Source: Alphaproteobacteria bacterium (GTDB lineage: Bacteria; Pseudomonadota; Alphaproteobacteria; Micropepsales; Micropepsaceae). From it: DNA of 64,000 bases. The translations under genes and the position numbers were made by a program. The stretch lies in assembly GCA_016124635.1 (NCBI GenBank), contig WGNJ01000006.1:1-64000 (forward strand), read 5' to 3'. Below, one piece after another: positions 27,713 through 35,447 of the stretch (position 1 is the first letter of the stretch; the number at the start of each line of letters is the position of its first letter). The notes under the pieces are model-generated. The model saw only the letters and a program-made list of their open reading frames with translations, was not told the origin of the DNA and did not search any database.

Positions 27713-28326
27713 CAATCGCTGTCGAGGCTGACCGGTTGCGGCGGTACGTAAGCCTGCTGTTGCTGCTGATGGTTCTGATTGTACTGCTGACGCGGACCGC
27801 CCTCGCGCGCGATCGACGGCTGGACTTCGACGAGGTCGATGAAGTGATCCGCTTGGCGGCGGAGGTCATCGGCGACCATCGCGGGCTGGGTGCGTAAGGT
27901 CGAGACGACGCTGACGCGGCGGCCCTTGCGTTGCACCGCTTCGACGAGCCGGCGGAAATCGCCGTCACCGGAGAACAGGACGATGTGATCGACATGCTCG
28001 GACATGTTCATCATGTCGACGCAGATCTCGATGTCCATGTTGCCTTTGATCTTGCGGCGGCCCATCGAGTCGGTGAATTCCTTCGCGTTCTTGGTGACGA
28101 GCGTGTAGCCGTTGTAGTCGAGCCAGTCGACGAGGGGGCGGAGCGGAGAGTATTCGCGGTCTTCGATCAGCGCCGTGTAGTAATAAGCTCTGACCAGAAC
28201 GCCTTTCTTCGAGAATTCGGTCAGTAATTTCTTGTAATCGATGTCGAAATTCAAAGCGCGGGCCGTCGAGTAGAGGTTGGCTCCGTCGATGAACAGGGCG
28301 AGTTTTTCTTGCGGATAGAAGAGCAT
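27712..28326 (-). CDS. NYN-domain (LabA/DUF88) nuclease-family protein
   Basis: 204-residue protein of the NYN/PIN-like nuclease superfamily. The acidic metal site is complete: Asp14 in LFIDGANLY, the central Asp in GNMDIEICVDMM and the SGDGDF motif. The C-terminus is a Gln-rich low-complexity tail (QHHxQ-like run NQNHQQQQQA). Family members include RNases and regulators such as cyanobacterial LabA. ATG at 28326 preferred over TTG at 28329. Coupled by a one-base overlap to a uracil-DNA glycosylase, a link that hints at a nucleic-acid repair or surveillance role. Confidence 0.9.
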   Translation of the reverse strand: MLFYPQEKLALFIDGANLYSTARALNFDIDYKKLLTEFSKKGVLVRAYYYTALIEDREYSPLRPLVDWLDYNGYTLVTKNAKEFTDSMGRRKIKGNMDIEICVDMMNMSEHVDHIVLFSGDGDFRRLVEAVQRKGRRVSVVSTLRTQPAMVADDLRRQADHFIDLVEVQPSIAREGGPRQQYNQNHQQQQQAYVPPQPVSLDSD

Positions 28327-28412
28327 CAAGAACTCCCGAAATCACTGCAGTAATATCCGTGGACGGAGAATCCCGACCAACGTGAACAAGCTTTAACGCA
28401 ACCGCGGGATGC

Positions 28413-28445
28413 AAAAAAAGAGGCTACCGGGGCTTCAGACCCCCG
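28413..28445 (-). terminator. Rho-independent terminator after the SDR gene
   Basis: On the minus strand, CGGGG (28445-28441) pairs with CCCCG (28432-28428), followed 8 nt later by seven T's (28419-28413). It lies about 120 bp beyond the SDR stop and before the NYN start, so it separates the two transcription units. Confidence 0.6.
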
Positions 28446-28563
28446 ATTCTCCCCATTTTTCGATGATGCTCGCCGAATTTCCGATCCAGCAGCGGGTTTG
28501 AGGTAACTGCAAGGCGGGTTGGAGACAGTGATTCGCGGGCAGATTGGTGTCGCGAGCGTCAGG

Positions 28564-29409
28564 TCAGACGCGCTTGGCCCAATCGGCTCGTCGCGCCGCA
28601 AAGCCGGTGAGCGTGCGTGTCAGCCACCGCGGCGTCACTTGTGCCCACGCGGCACTCACTTGGTTCGGGATGCCGGGCACCTGGATGACACGGCCTGCCA
28701 TCAACGCGGCATAGCCCTGTTTGGCGACGTCCTTCGGATCGGAGATCAGCATGGATGGAAGAGAGGCCGCGGTCGCCGAGCGCGCTTTGACGCCCGCCAC
28801 CATCGCCGTGTCGGTCAGGCCGGGGCAGAGCGCGGTGAACTTCACGCCGGTGCCGCGCAACTCCTCGGACAAGGCTTCGGTGAGCGAGAGAACGTAGGCC
28901 TTGCTTGCGGCGTAGGCCGCCATCGTCGGCAGCGGCTGGAAGGCGGCGAGCGAGGCAACGTTCAGTACACGGCCGAACTTGCGCTCGACCATGCGCGGCA
29001 CAAGCAAGCTCGTCAGTTGCGTAAGGGCCGCGATGTTCAGCTGGACGAGCTTCATGACTTCTTCGGTCGACGTCTCCGAAAATGCGCCGACTTCGAGAAC
29101 GCCGGCGTTGTTGACGAGGATGTCGATCTCTTCCTTACGCTTGTCGAGATTTGCCACGACGCCCGCGACGCCTTTTGCGGTCGAGAGGTCGGCGGGCACG
29201 ACGATCGAATCCGTCCCGAATTCGAACTTCAGCTCATCGGCAAGTGCCTTTAGCTTGTCTTCGCTGCGCGCGACGAGCGCGAGCTTGTGCCCATGTTTCG
29301 CGAAGACGCGGGCCAGCTCGGCGCCGATCCCGGCCGAGGCGCCGGTGATCAGCACACGGCCCATCTCGCGCCCGCCGACGAGCTGCTTCTTCGGTTTTGC
29401 GTTCGCCAT
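28564..29409 (-). CDS. Short-chain dehydrogenase/reductase
   Basis: 281-residue classical SDR. NAD(P)-binding TGASAGIGAELA near the start, NNAG motif in ILVNNAGVLE, and the catalytic Ser and YAASKAY set. LARVFAKHGHKLALVARSEDK, with Arg after the second strand, suggests NADP(H) preference. Fits acyl-CoA/ketone reductases of the YqjQ/DltE type. ATG at 29409. It follows the phasin gene by 75 bp containing a strong hairpin, so it may be only partly co-expressed with the storage-lipid operon. Confidence 0.9.
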   Translation of the reverse strand: MANAKPKKQLVGGREMGRVLITGASAGIGAELARVFAKHGHKLALVARSEDKLKALADELKFEFGTDSIVVPADLSTAKGVAGVVANLDKRKEEIDILVNNAGVLEVGAFSETSTEEVMKLVQLNIAALTQLTSLLVPRMVERKFGRVLNVASLAAFQPLPTMAAYAASKAYVLSLTEALSEELRGTGVKFTALCPGLTDTAMVAGVKARSATAASLPSMLISDPKDVAKQGYAALMAGRVIQVPGIPNQVSAAWAQVTPRWLTRTLTGFAARRADWAKRV

Positions 29410-29432
29410 GCCTACCGTTCCCCAAACGAATG

Positions 29433-29463
29433 GCGCCCCGCCCAATGCAATTGGGCGAGGCGC
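29433..29463 (-). terminator. Long hairpin between phasin and SDR genes
   Basis: Fourteen-pair stem with one C-A mismatch and a GCA loop (arms 29433-29446 and 29450-29463). There is no T-run after it on the minus strand, so it is not a standard intrinsic terminator; it may protect the 3' end of the phasin mRNA or weaken read-through into the SDR gene. Confidence 0.5.
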
Positions 29464-29484
29464 TTCGACGACTTCTAGCGCTTC

Positions 29485-29910
29485 TTAGGCCGCCTTGCGG
29501 GGGGCGTCGCGAAAGGACGCGACGAACTTGCCGAGCGGCTTGAACGCCGACTGGCCGCCCATCGTCAGCATCTCGGTGACTTCGCGGATCTGCTTCAGAT
29601 TGCGCTCGAACGTCTCGCGCAGCGCCTCTTGCTGGATCTTGAGCGCGTCTTGGAAGTTCTCCGCCTCGAGGACGGCGCGCAGCGTCTCAAAACCCTGCGT
29701 CATGTTCTCTTCGGCATTGGAGATGACCTTGAGCGCGATCTTGCGGCTCTGGTCGCCGGCGAGGCCGCCGGCTTCGCGCAGCGCTTCGCCCGCGTCGCGG
29801 AAGCTGTCTTGAACGCGCGCGAACATCTTCGCGTTCGTCTCGGTCGCATGGACCTTGGCAGTGCCGTTGACCTTCGTCTTCGTGCGCCGCGCCTTCTTTG
29901 CAGTCGTCAT
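29485..29910 (-). CDS. Phasin-family granule-associated protein
   Basis: 141-residue helical protein of the phasin family. After a basic N-terminus (MTTAKKARRTKTKV) come heptad-like helices with LREAGGLAGDQSRKIALKV and FKPLGKFVASFRD. Phasins coat polyhydroxyalkanoate or lipid granules and control their size. The ATG at 29910 has GGAG 6 nt upstream; the in-frame ATG at 29922 lacks this. It is the third gene behind a wax ester synthase and an alpha/beta hydrolase, only 22 bp after the latter, so here it may coat neutral-lipid rather than PHB granules. Confidence 0.85.
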   Translation of the reverse strand: MTTAKKARRTKTKVNGTAKVHATETNAKMFARVQDSFRDAGEALREAGGLAGDQSRKIALKVISNAEENMTQGFETLRAVLEAENFQDALKIQQEALRETFERNLKQIREVTEMLTMGGQSAFKPLGKFVASFRDAPRKAA

Positions 29911-29932
29911 GTCAGTCTCCATCTGTGCTCAG

Positions 29933-30856
29933 TTATGCCGCAACAGATTGCGCGGCTGTTACCTGCGCGGAGCGGGCGTGAGCTATGATCAGCTCACCGA
30001 TCCGCGGCAGGAATTTCGCTGGCAGGTCGTGGCCCATGCCGTCGATGACCTCCAGGCGCGCGCCCTTGATGTTGCGCGCGGAATCGATGCCGGCTTCAAC
30101 CAACGCCAGAGGATCCTTGGATCCGTGAATGACGAGGGTCGGGGCCGTAATTTTGCGGATGTAGGGACGCAGGTCGCCGGTCGCAATGATTGCGGCGAGC
30201 TGTCGCCGAACACCGGCGGGGTAGTAGGAGCGGGTGACGGCCGCATCCAGCGTCTTGCGGAACTCGGCCTTGTCGGCGCCGGACTCGGGCGTTCCGATGA
30301 CATCCCACACCGCCATCATGCGGTTGAGAATTTCTTCCTTCGACTTGCCGCCGCGCGCCGATCCGCCGGCAAGCAGCAGCCCCATCGTCTCGCGGCTCGG
30401 GCGCGGCAGCCTCGGGTTGTTTGTGCCCGACATGATCGACGTCAGCGAGAGGACGCGATCCGGATGCTGGGCTGCCATCAGCTGCGCGATCATGCCGCCC
30501 ATCGATGCGCCGACGACATGTGCCTGCTTGATCTTCAGGGCGTCCAGCACGCCGACGGCGTCGGCGACCATGTTGTGCAGCGTGTAGGGCGCGAGATTGT
30601 TTACGCCAATCACCTTGGCGGCGATCTGAAACAACGGGTTCACGACGCGGCGGCCGTGGAACTTTTCAGTCAACCCGATATCACGGTTGTCGAAGCGCAC
30701 GACGCGGAAGCCTGCGTCCGTGAACATCTTCAACAGCGCCTGCGGCCACAACGTCATCTGCGCCGCGAGGCCCATGATAAGCAGGATGACGGGGCCGTCC
30801 TTCGGCCCCATCTCGTCGTACTCGATCTTGATGCCGTTCGCGGTGACCGCGGACAT
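29933..30856 (-). CDS. Alpha/beta hydrolase
   Basis: 307-residue alpha/beta-hydrolase. Nucleophile Ser118 in GASMGGM, acid in HGSKDPLAL, catalytic His near residue 287 in GMGHDLP, so the triad is complete. No signal peptide. It lies 11 bp after the wax ester synthase and 22 bp before the phasin gene in one operon. An esterase or lipase that mobilises stored lipid is the most natural guess, but haloalkane-type or thioesterase activities use the same fold. Confidence 0.9.
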   Translation of the reverse strand: MSAVTANGIKIEYDEMGPKDGPVILLIMGLAAQMTLWPQALLKMFTDAGFRVVRFDNRDIGLTEKFHGRRVVNPLFQIAAKVIGVNNLAPYTLHNMVADAVGVLDALKIKQAHVVGASMGGMIAQLMAAQHPDRVLSLTSIMSGTNNPRLPRPSRETMGLLLAGGSARGGKSKEEILNRMMAVWDVIGTPESGADKAEFRKTLDAAVTRSYYPAGVRRQLAAIIATGDLRPYIRKITAPTLVIHGSKDPLALVEAGIDSARNIKGARLEVIDGMGHDLPAKFLPRIGELIIAHARSAQVTAAQSVAA

Positions 30857-30867
30857 GCACGTCTCCT

Positions 30868-32379
30868 TTAGGCGGCGTTGTCGACCTTGGTGCCGTCGAC
30901 GGTAGCCAGTGACACTTTCTTCTTGCGCGAGCGCTTCTTGGTTTCGCCGGCGCGTTCACGCGGCTTGCCCAGAGTCGCGGCCTTCATTTCCTCAAACGAC
31001 TCCTGGATGCAGTCTTGGTAGTGCTCCGGATCCGGCATGATGTCTCGATCCGACGTGAACGAGATCGTGATGCGGCCGCAATTCGAGAACACAGGGTGGA
31101 TAATGCCCATGCCTTCGAACACCGGGCCGAGGCCATACTGGGTCACGAGGCGCGCGCCGTTCATATAGAGCGGAACCGGCGGACCCGGGATGTTGGTGAT
31201 CACGGTGTTGAACATCGGCGCAACGCGGTTAGCCAAGCCCAGGCCTACGTACAGACGGGCTGCGAGGCCGGTCAGCATCGACGGCGTGAACTTCGAATAG
31301 TCTGACAGCTCGCGCGCGCCGACAGCCTTCGTGAGTGCCTTTGAGGCCTCCGCTTCGTCGTGCGCGAACGTCAGGCGGGCGAGCGGGTCGGCGATATGCG
31401 TGCCGATCGGGATCGTCATCGCGGAGACCTGATTGCCGAGCGTGTTGCGCTCACCAGCGGTGCGCACGGAGATCGGGGCCATGGCCACCATCGATTCCGA
31501 AGGCAGCTCGCTCTTGCCCTTGAGGTAATGACGCATGGCGCCGCCGACGATGGCGACGACGACGTCGTTGACGGTTGCGCCCGGAACCTTCAGGCGCATT
31601 TCCTTCACGGTGGCGAGATCGAAGTCGCAGCCGCCGACGACGCGATGCGAACCGACCGAGCCATTGAAGCGCGTGCGAGGGACGCTGCCGAAGCCCGAGC
31701 GCAAGGTGCCGCGTGCAACGCCTTGAACCAGGCGCGCAAGACCGGGCAGTGTCTTGGCCACTTGACGGCCAAAGCGCAGTGGCAGCGCGATTGTGTTCAG
31801 CTGGGCGCGCGCAATGAGTTCAACCGAGCTTGGGGTGCGCTCCGGCAGCCAAGGCTTCTCCGGCGGCGCAATCGCCGTGTCCGGCGACGGGCTGTGCAGT
31901 GCCGTCGCGATGTCGACGCCCGAGACGCCGTCGATCGCGGCGTGATGAATCTTGGAGATGATCGCGTACGAGCCCTTCGGCACGCCGGGGATCTTGTTCA
32001 AGCCTTCGACGACGGTGAATTCCCAGAGTGGCTTCTTAAGGTCGAGCATGCGCGAATGAAGGCGCGCGGCTTGAATGCAGAGCTGGCGCCAGTCGCCCGG
32101 CTGCGGCAGCGCGATGTGGCGTACGTGATATTCGAGGTCGAAATCGGAATCCTCGACCCAGTATGGGTAGTCGATGTTGAGCGGCGGCGTGACGACCTTG
32201 CGGCGGAAGCTCTTGGCGAGGTGCAGACGCTCCTCGATGAAGCGGAGGATGTCTTTGAAACGAACAAAGCCGTTCGGCGCTGTCGAGGGATCGTAGATCG
32301 CGATGCCGCCGATATGCATCGGCGTCTTGGCGGTCTCCATGTAGAGGAAGGCTGAGTCCATTCCCGACAGCTGTTCCAT
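30868..32379 (-). CDS. Wax ester synthase/acyl-CoA:diacylglycerol acyltransferase
   Basis: 503-residue bifunctional WS/DGAT, which esterifies acyl-CoA to fatty alcohols or diacylglycerol to make wax esters or triacylglycerol. Catalytic HHxxxDG is HHAAIDG at 145-151; the typical start MEQLSGMDSAFLYMET, PLWEFTVVEGL, and the later NVPGPP-like TNIPGPPVPLYMNG are present. A basic C-terminal tail (KKRSRKKKVS) follows. Best known from actinobacteria and Acinetobacter; less common in alphaproteobacteria. First gene of the synthase-hydrolase-phasin operon, with its own promoter and a candidate TetR operator upstream. Confidence 0.95.
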   Translation of the reverse strand: MEQLSGMDSAFLYMETAKTPMHIGGIAIYDPSTAPNGFVRFKDILRFIEERLHLAKSFRRKVVTPPLNIDYPYWVEDSDFDLEYHVRHIALPQPGDWRQLCIQAARLHSRMLDLKKPLWEFTVVEGLNKIPGVPKGSYAIISKIHHAAIDGVSGVDIATALHSPSPDTAIAPPEKPWLPERTPSSVELIARAQLNTIALPLRFGRQVAKTLPGLARLVQGVARGTLRSGFGSVPRTRFNGSVGSHRVVGGCDFDLATVKEMRLKVPGATVNDVVVAIVGGAMRHYLKGKSELPSESMVAMAPISVRTAGERNTLGNQVSAMTIPIGTHIADPLARLTFAHDEAEASKALTKAVGARELSDYSKFTPSMLTGLAARLYVGLGLANRVAPMFNTVITNIPGPPVPLYMNGARLVTQYGLGPVFEGMGIIHPVFSNCGRITISFTSDRDIMPDPEHYQDCIQESFEEMKAATLGKPRERAGETKKRSRKKKVSLATVDGTKVDNAA

Positions 32380-32445
32380 TGTGTTTCCGTCCCAGAGGTT
32401 TGTTTGTTTAGGGGCCGATTATACCGCCGGCAGTTACTTCGCAGG

Positions 32446-32474
32446 TGCATATAAGAAAATGGAGTTGACGTCAA
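32446..32474 (-). promoter_or_regulatory. Candidate promoter of the wax ester synthase operon
   Basis: On the minus strand TTGACG (32474-32469) and TATGCA (32451-32446) are spaced by 17 bp, about 67 bp before the start codon. TTGACG lies inside the perfect palindrome TTGACGTCAA (32465-32474). The candidate TetR operator covers the -35 element, which fits repression. Confidence 0.45.
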
Positions 32475-32484
32475 TTATAGACTC
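32467..32484 (-). promoter_or_regulatory. Candidate TetR operator, site 1
   Basis: Minus-strand GAGTCTATAATTGACGTC matches site 2 at 33264-33281 in 12 of 18 positions, including the block GTCTAT. It overlaps the -35 element of the synthase operon promoter. Two sites only, so the motif is tentative. Confidence 0.4.
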
Positions 32485-32591
32485 TAGGGCCGCGTTGACG
32501 CAGCCCGTAAACGCGCAGAAATCCGCGCGAAATTGGCCGCGCTCCTGACGACTGCAACAATAGATTCTGGATGGGGTTGGGTGCTGCTTTT

Positions 32592-33227
32592 CTAGGCGGC
32601 GGCGCGGGCGCGCAGGACGCCGCGCAGCACGAGCTCAAGGGCCTGACGATTGGCCTCGGTCGCGCGGTCGGTGTCGCCGGTCTTTGCCCAACTGACCGCA
32701 ATCGCGTTCCAGGTGGAGACGAGCGATAGGCCGACGACATAGGGATCGAGATGCGCATCGAATTCGCCGGACTTCTGTCCTTCGCGAATGACCTCGGCAA
32801 CAAGCTCGACGAGGCCTTGGTTCACTTCGGAAAATGCCGCCATTGACGCTGGTTGCGCAACGAATTCCGTCACAAGTTGGCGCATCATATTTCGATGCTT
32901 GCGCCACTCGTCGAGCATCATCGTGCGCAACCGTTCGAGCTTTTCGACCGCGGTACCTTCGAAGGCTCCGAGTTCCTCGGCGATCTTGCTCGCGACTTCT
33001 TCGTTGAAGGCGGCGATGAGCGATGCCTTGGTCGGGAAGTGCAGGAAGAACGTCGCGTTGGCGACGTCGGCAGCGGCGCTGATCTCCTCGATCTTGACCT
33101 CGGCGTAGGGCCGCTTGGCCATGAGCTGCAGCGCGGCCTCCAAGATGCGCCGGCGCGTCTCGCGCTTCTTGCGTTCGCGGCGCGAGATCGTCGGATAAGA
33201 GGGCTGACTTTCTTTCGATTCCGTCAT
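32592..33227 (-). CDS. TetR-family transcriptional regulator
   Basis: 211-residue TetR regulator. N-terminal helix-turn-helix after a basic start (RRERKKRETRRRILEAAL, then VKIEEISAAADVANATFFLH); FFLHFPTKASL is the recognition helix variant of the family. The C-terminal ligand domain holds ETARS-unlike helices and cannot be matched to a ligand. Placed between the wax ester synthase operon (212 bp downstream) and a divergent hydrolase gene. A perfect inverted repeat GTCTA-N6-TAGAC 37 bp before its own start is a probable autoregulatory site. Acyl-CoA or fatty acid would be sensible ligands, by context only. Confidence 0.9.
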   Translation of the reverse strand: MTESKESQPSYPTISRRERKKRETRRRILEAALQLMAKRPYAEVKIEEISAAADVANATFFLHFPTKASLIAAFNEEVASKIAEELGAFEGTAVEKLERLRTMMLDEWRKHRNMMRQLVTEFVAQPASMAAFSEVNQGLVELVAEVIREGQKSGEFDAHLDPYVVGLSLVSTWNAIAVSWAKTGDTDRATEANRQALELVLRGVLRARAAA

Positions 33228-33263
33228 GGGTTACGCGATCTTGCAGCGCCGAAGCGCAGGGTA

Positions 33264-33281
33264 GTCTACATTGATAGACCC
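33264..33281 (-). promoter_or_regulatory. Candidate TetR operator, site 2 (perfect inverted repeat)
   Basis: GTCTA (33264-33268) and TAGAC (33275-33279) are perfect inverted arms around a 6 bp spacer. It lies 37 bp upstream of the tetR start and about 195 bp upstream of the divergent hydrolase, a normal place for an autoregulated TetR operator. Read on the minus strand it shares GGGTCTAT-like sequence with site 1. Confidence 0.5.
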
Positions 33282-33475
33282 AACTCTAATAATCTGTTTG
33301 CGTCCACGGCAAGCTGCCAGTCGCTAGCGTGGTAAATCTGCATCTGAATGCAGCGCAACATCATTGCAGGCATCGTATTCATGCCTTTGCAAATCTTGCC
33401 GCACCCTTCCTGGAACCATAGCTTCCTTGTGGAAAACTTGAGCGAATCGCTCGGGTTGTAGAGCGAGGACCACTT

Positions 33476-34279
33476 ATGGCGGTCGTTGAAGCCTTCGACT
33501 CCTCCGTTGCCATCAAGCCGCCGTCGATCGGCCTCGCGCTCATCGAGGGGCAGCGTGCGCTCGCCGAATTGGCGACGCTGCCTGTCGCTTCTCCCCTGCT
33601 GCGTCTCGCGCCAGGCGGCGACGGTCATCCGGTGATGGTGCTGCCCGGTTTTCTCGCCGGCGGCGGGACAACAGTTCCGCTGCGCCGATTTCTACGGTCG
33701 AAAGGCTACGAGCCCTTCTGCTGGGAGCTCGGCCGCAATCTCGGCCCGAAGGCGATCGGACCTCAGGGCGAACTCCTCGCGCATCGACTGCAGAGCGTTC
33801 ATCGCAAGATGGGCCGCAAAGTGACGCTGATCGGGTGGAGCTTGGGCGGCGTGATGGCGCGCGAGATCGCCAAGCAGTACCCCGACATGGTTCGCCAAGT
33901 TATTTCGCTCGGCAGTCCCTTCGGCGGAGATCCGAGGGCGAGCCATGTCTTCCACATCTACCGGGCAATTACCGGCCACGATATCGATCCGGACGAAATG
34001 GCCGAAGAGTTTGCGGCGCTCCGTGAGCCGCCGGCCGGCATCCCGTCGACCGCCATCTATTCGAAGACCGACGGCGTCGTCGCTTGGCGAACCTGCGTCG
34101 AGAAGCGCTCGGCTTTGACGGACAACATCGAGGTCTACGCGAGCCATTGCGGCCTTGGCGTGAACCCGGCCGTGTTCTTCGCGATCGCCGACCGCTTGGC
34201 GCAGGCCGAAACGGACTGGCGGCCGTTCGATCGGGCGAGTTCGTGGCGCCGTCTCATCTATCCCTCGTCCGGACACTGA
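33476..34279 (+). CDS. Alpha/beta hydrolase (lipase-like)
   Basis: 267-residue alpha/beta hydrolase. GHPVMVLPGFLAGGG is the oxyanion loop, nucleophile Ser122 is in GWSLGGV, and a His is found in ASHCGLG near residue 222. The overall pattern resembles triacylglycerol lipases of the cytoplasmic type and there is no signal peptide. Divergent from tetR and next to the wax ester synthase operon, so lipid turnover is a plausible role. Stands alone; folK follows after 94 bp. Confidence 0.85.
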   Translation: MAVVEAFDSSVAIKPPSIGLALIEGQRALAELATLPVASPLLRLAPGGDGHPVMVLPGFLAGGGTTVPLRRFLRSKGYEPFCWELGRNLGPKAIGPQGELLAHRLQSVHRKMGRKVTLIGWSLGGVMAREIAKQYPDMVRQVISLGSPFGGDPRASHVFHIYRAITGHDIDPDEMAEEFAALREPPAGIPSTAIYSKTDGVVAWRTCVEKRSALTDNIEVYASHCGLGVNPAVFFAIADRLAQAETDWRPFDRASSWRRLIYPSSGH

Positions 34280-34373
34280 TCGAGTTTTGCCGGGAAACCG
34301 GCGCTCTCGAGCTGCGTGACCTCGAAGGAACTTGGCGGTTCATGCTGCCGCCGCGGTGATCTAGTATCGAACG

Positions 34374-34868
34374 ATGATCTACCTCGCTTTGGGCGCGAAC
34401 ATGCCGTCGTCGGTCGGTTCGCCCGAGCAAACGTTGCGGCGCGTGTTGGCGTTGCTGCCGAGCCGCGGCGTGATTGTCGAGGCGGTATCGCCGTTCTATC
34501 GCTCCCCGGCTTGGCCCGACGCTGCGGACCCACCCTTCGTGAACGTGGTGGCGCGTGTGCGAACCAGGTTGCCCCCGGCCGATTTGATGCGCGCTTTGCT
34601 CCAACTCGAGAGCGAGTTCGGACGGAAGCGAACCGTCAAGAATGCGCCGCGCACGTTGGATATCGACATCGTCGACTATGCCGGCCTGGTAACGGATGCG
34701 CCGCATTTGATGCTGCCCCATCCAAGGCTTCACGAGCGTGCCTTCGTCCTTAGGCCCTTGTGCGATCTGGCGCCTGATTGGCGTCATCCCGAGACTGGGC
34801 AGACGGTTAGCGAATTGCTGAGGATTGTTGGGGAAGATGGACTAGAGCGGCTTGAATCCGCTCGCTAA
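34374..34868 (+). CDS. folK: 2-Amino-4-hydroxy-6-hydroxymethyldihydropteridine pyrophosphokinase
   Basis: 164-residue HPPK of folate synthesis, which transfers pyrophosphate from ATP to hydroxymethyl-dihydropterin. IYLALGANMPSS at the start, SPFYRSPAWPDAADPPFVN, RTLDIDIVDY and PHPRLHERAFVLRPL are the diagnostic motifs. Length normal. Upstream of rpoZ by 78 bp. No folP or folB beside it. Confidence 0.96.
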   Translation: MIYLALGANMPSSVGSPEQTLRRVLALLPSRGVIVEAVSPFYRSPAWPDAADPPFVNVVARVRTRLPPADLMRALLQLESEFGRKRTVKNAPRTLDIDIVDYAGLVTDAPHLMLPHPRLHERAFVLRPLCDLAPDWRHPETGQTVSELLRIVGEDGLERLESAR

Positions 34869-34946
34869 TTGGCCCAGCCCCCTTGCCTTCGCGTATGCAG
34901 CAAGCTAATTGAACGGATTGCCCTTGATATTGAGGTCTTTTCGCCG

Positions 34947-35330
34947 ATGGCGCGCGTCACCGTTGAAGATTGCGTGGACAAAATCCCGAACCGTTTCGAG
35001 CTCGTCCTCCTGGCTGCGCACCGCGCCCGGGCAATCAGCTCCGGTTCGCAGCTCGTGGTCGACCGCGACAACGACAAGAACCCGGTCGTCTCGCTGCGTG
35101 AGATCGCCTCGACCAAGATCCAGCCGGATCAGCTGCGCGAAGACTTCGTGCACAGCCTGCAGCGTCACATCGAGCAGGACGAACCCGAAATCCAGCAAGC
35201 GACGCTCGACGAGACGCCGGATGTGCCGGAATTTGCTCATATCTCCGAAGCCGACTACGCGCGCGGCATGCGCGCCGATACGGACAAGCGTCCCGAGCAG
35301 GTGGAAGAGGTTGACGAGGGCGAGGAATAG
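34947..35330 (+). CDS. rpoZ: RNA polymerase omega subunit
   Basis: 127-residue omega subunit. [20 protein letters not shown] and the RARAISSGS helix that contacts beta' are clear. The C-terminal half is acidic (EEVDEGEE), as often in alphaproteobacteria. ATG at 34947 chosen because this is the universal family start; the in-frame upstream codons look non-coding. Followed by rsh, as in many proteobacteria, with 117 bp between. Confidence 0.97.
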   Translation: MARVTVEDCVDKIPNRFELVLLAAHRARAISSGSQLVVDRDNDKNPVVSLREIASTKIQPDQLREDFVHSLQRHIEQDEPEIQQATLDETPDVPEFAHISEADYARGMRADTDKRPEQVEEVDEGEE

Positions 35331-35356
35331 GGCCGCATCCCGGATCCTCGGAGAGA

Positions 35357-35377
35357 CGATCGGGCTTCGGCCTATCG
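35357..35377 (+). promoter_or_regulatory. UUCG-loop hairpin between rpoZ and rsh
   Basis: An 8 bp stem with one bulged C closes on a C(UUCG)G tetraloop, the most stable RNA loop class. It sits between the rpoZ stop and the rsh start, with no T-run, so it is more likely a processing or stability element than a terminator. Confidence 0.4.
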
Positions 35378-35447
35378 CTCTGCGCCTCACGCCGCATCGG
35401 CGGCAACACTTCGTTTTGGCAGAGTGCGCACATGGGAGTGATTGCCC

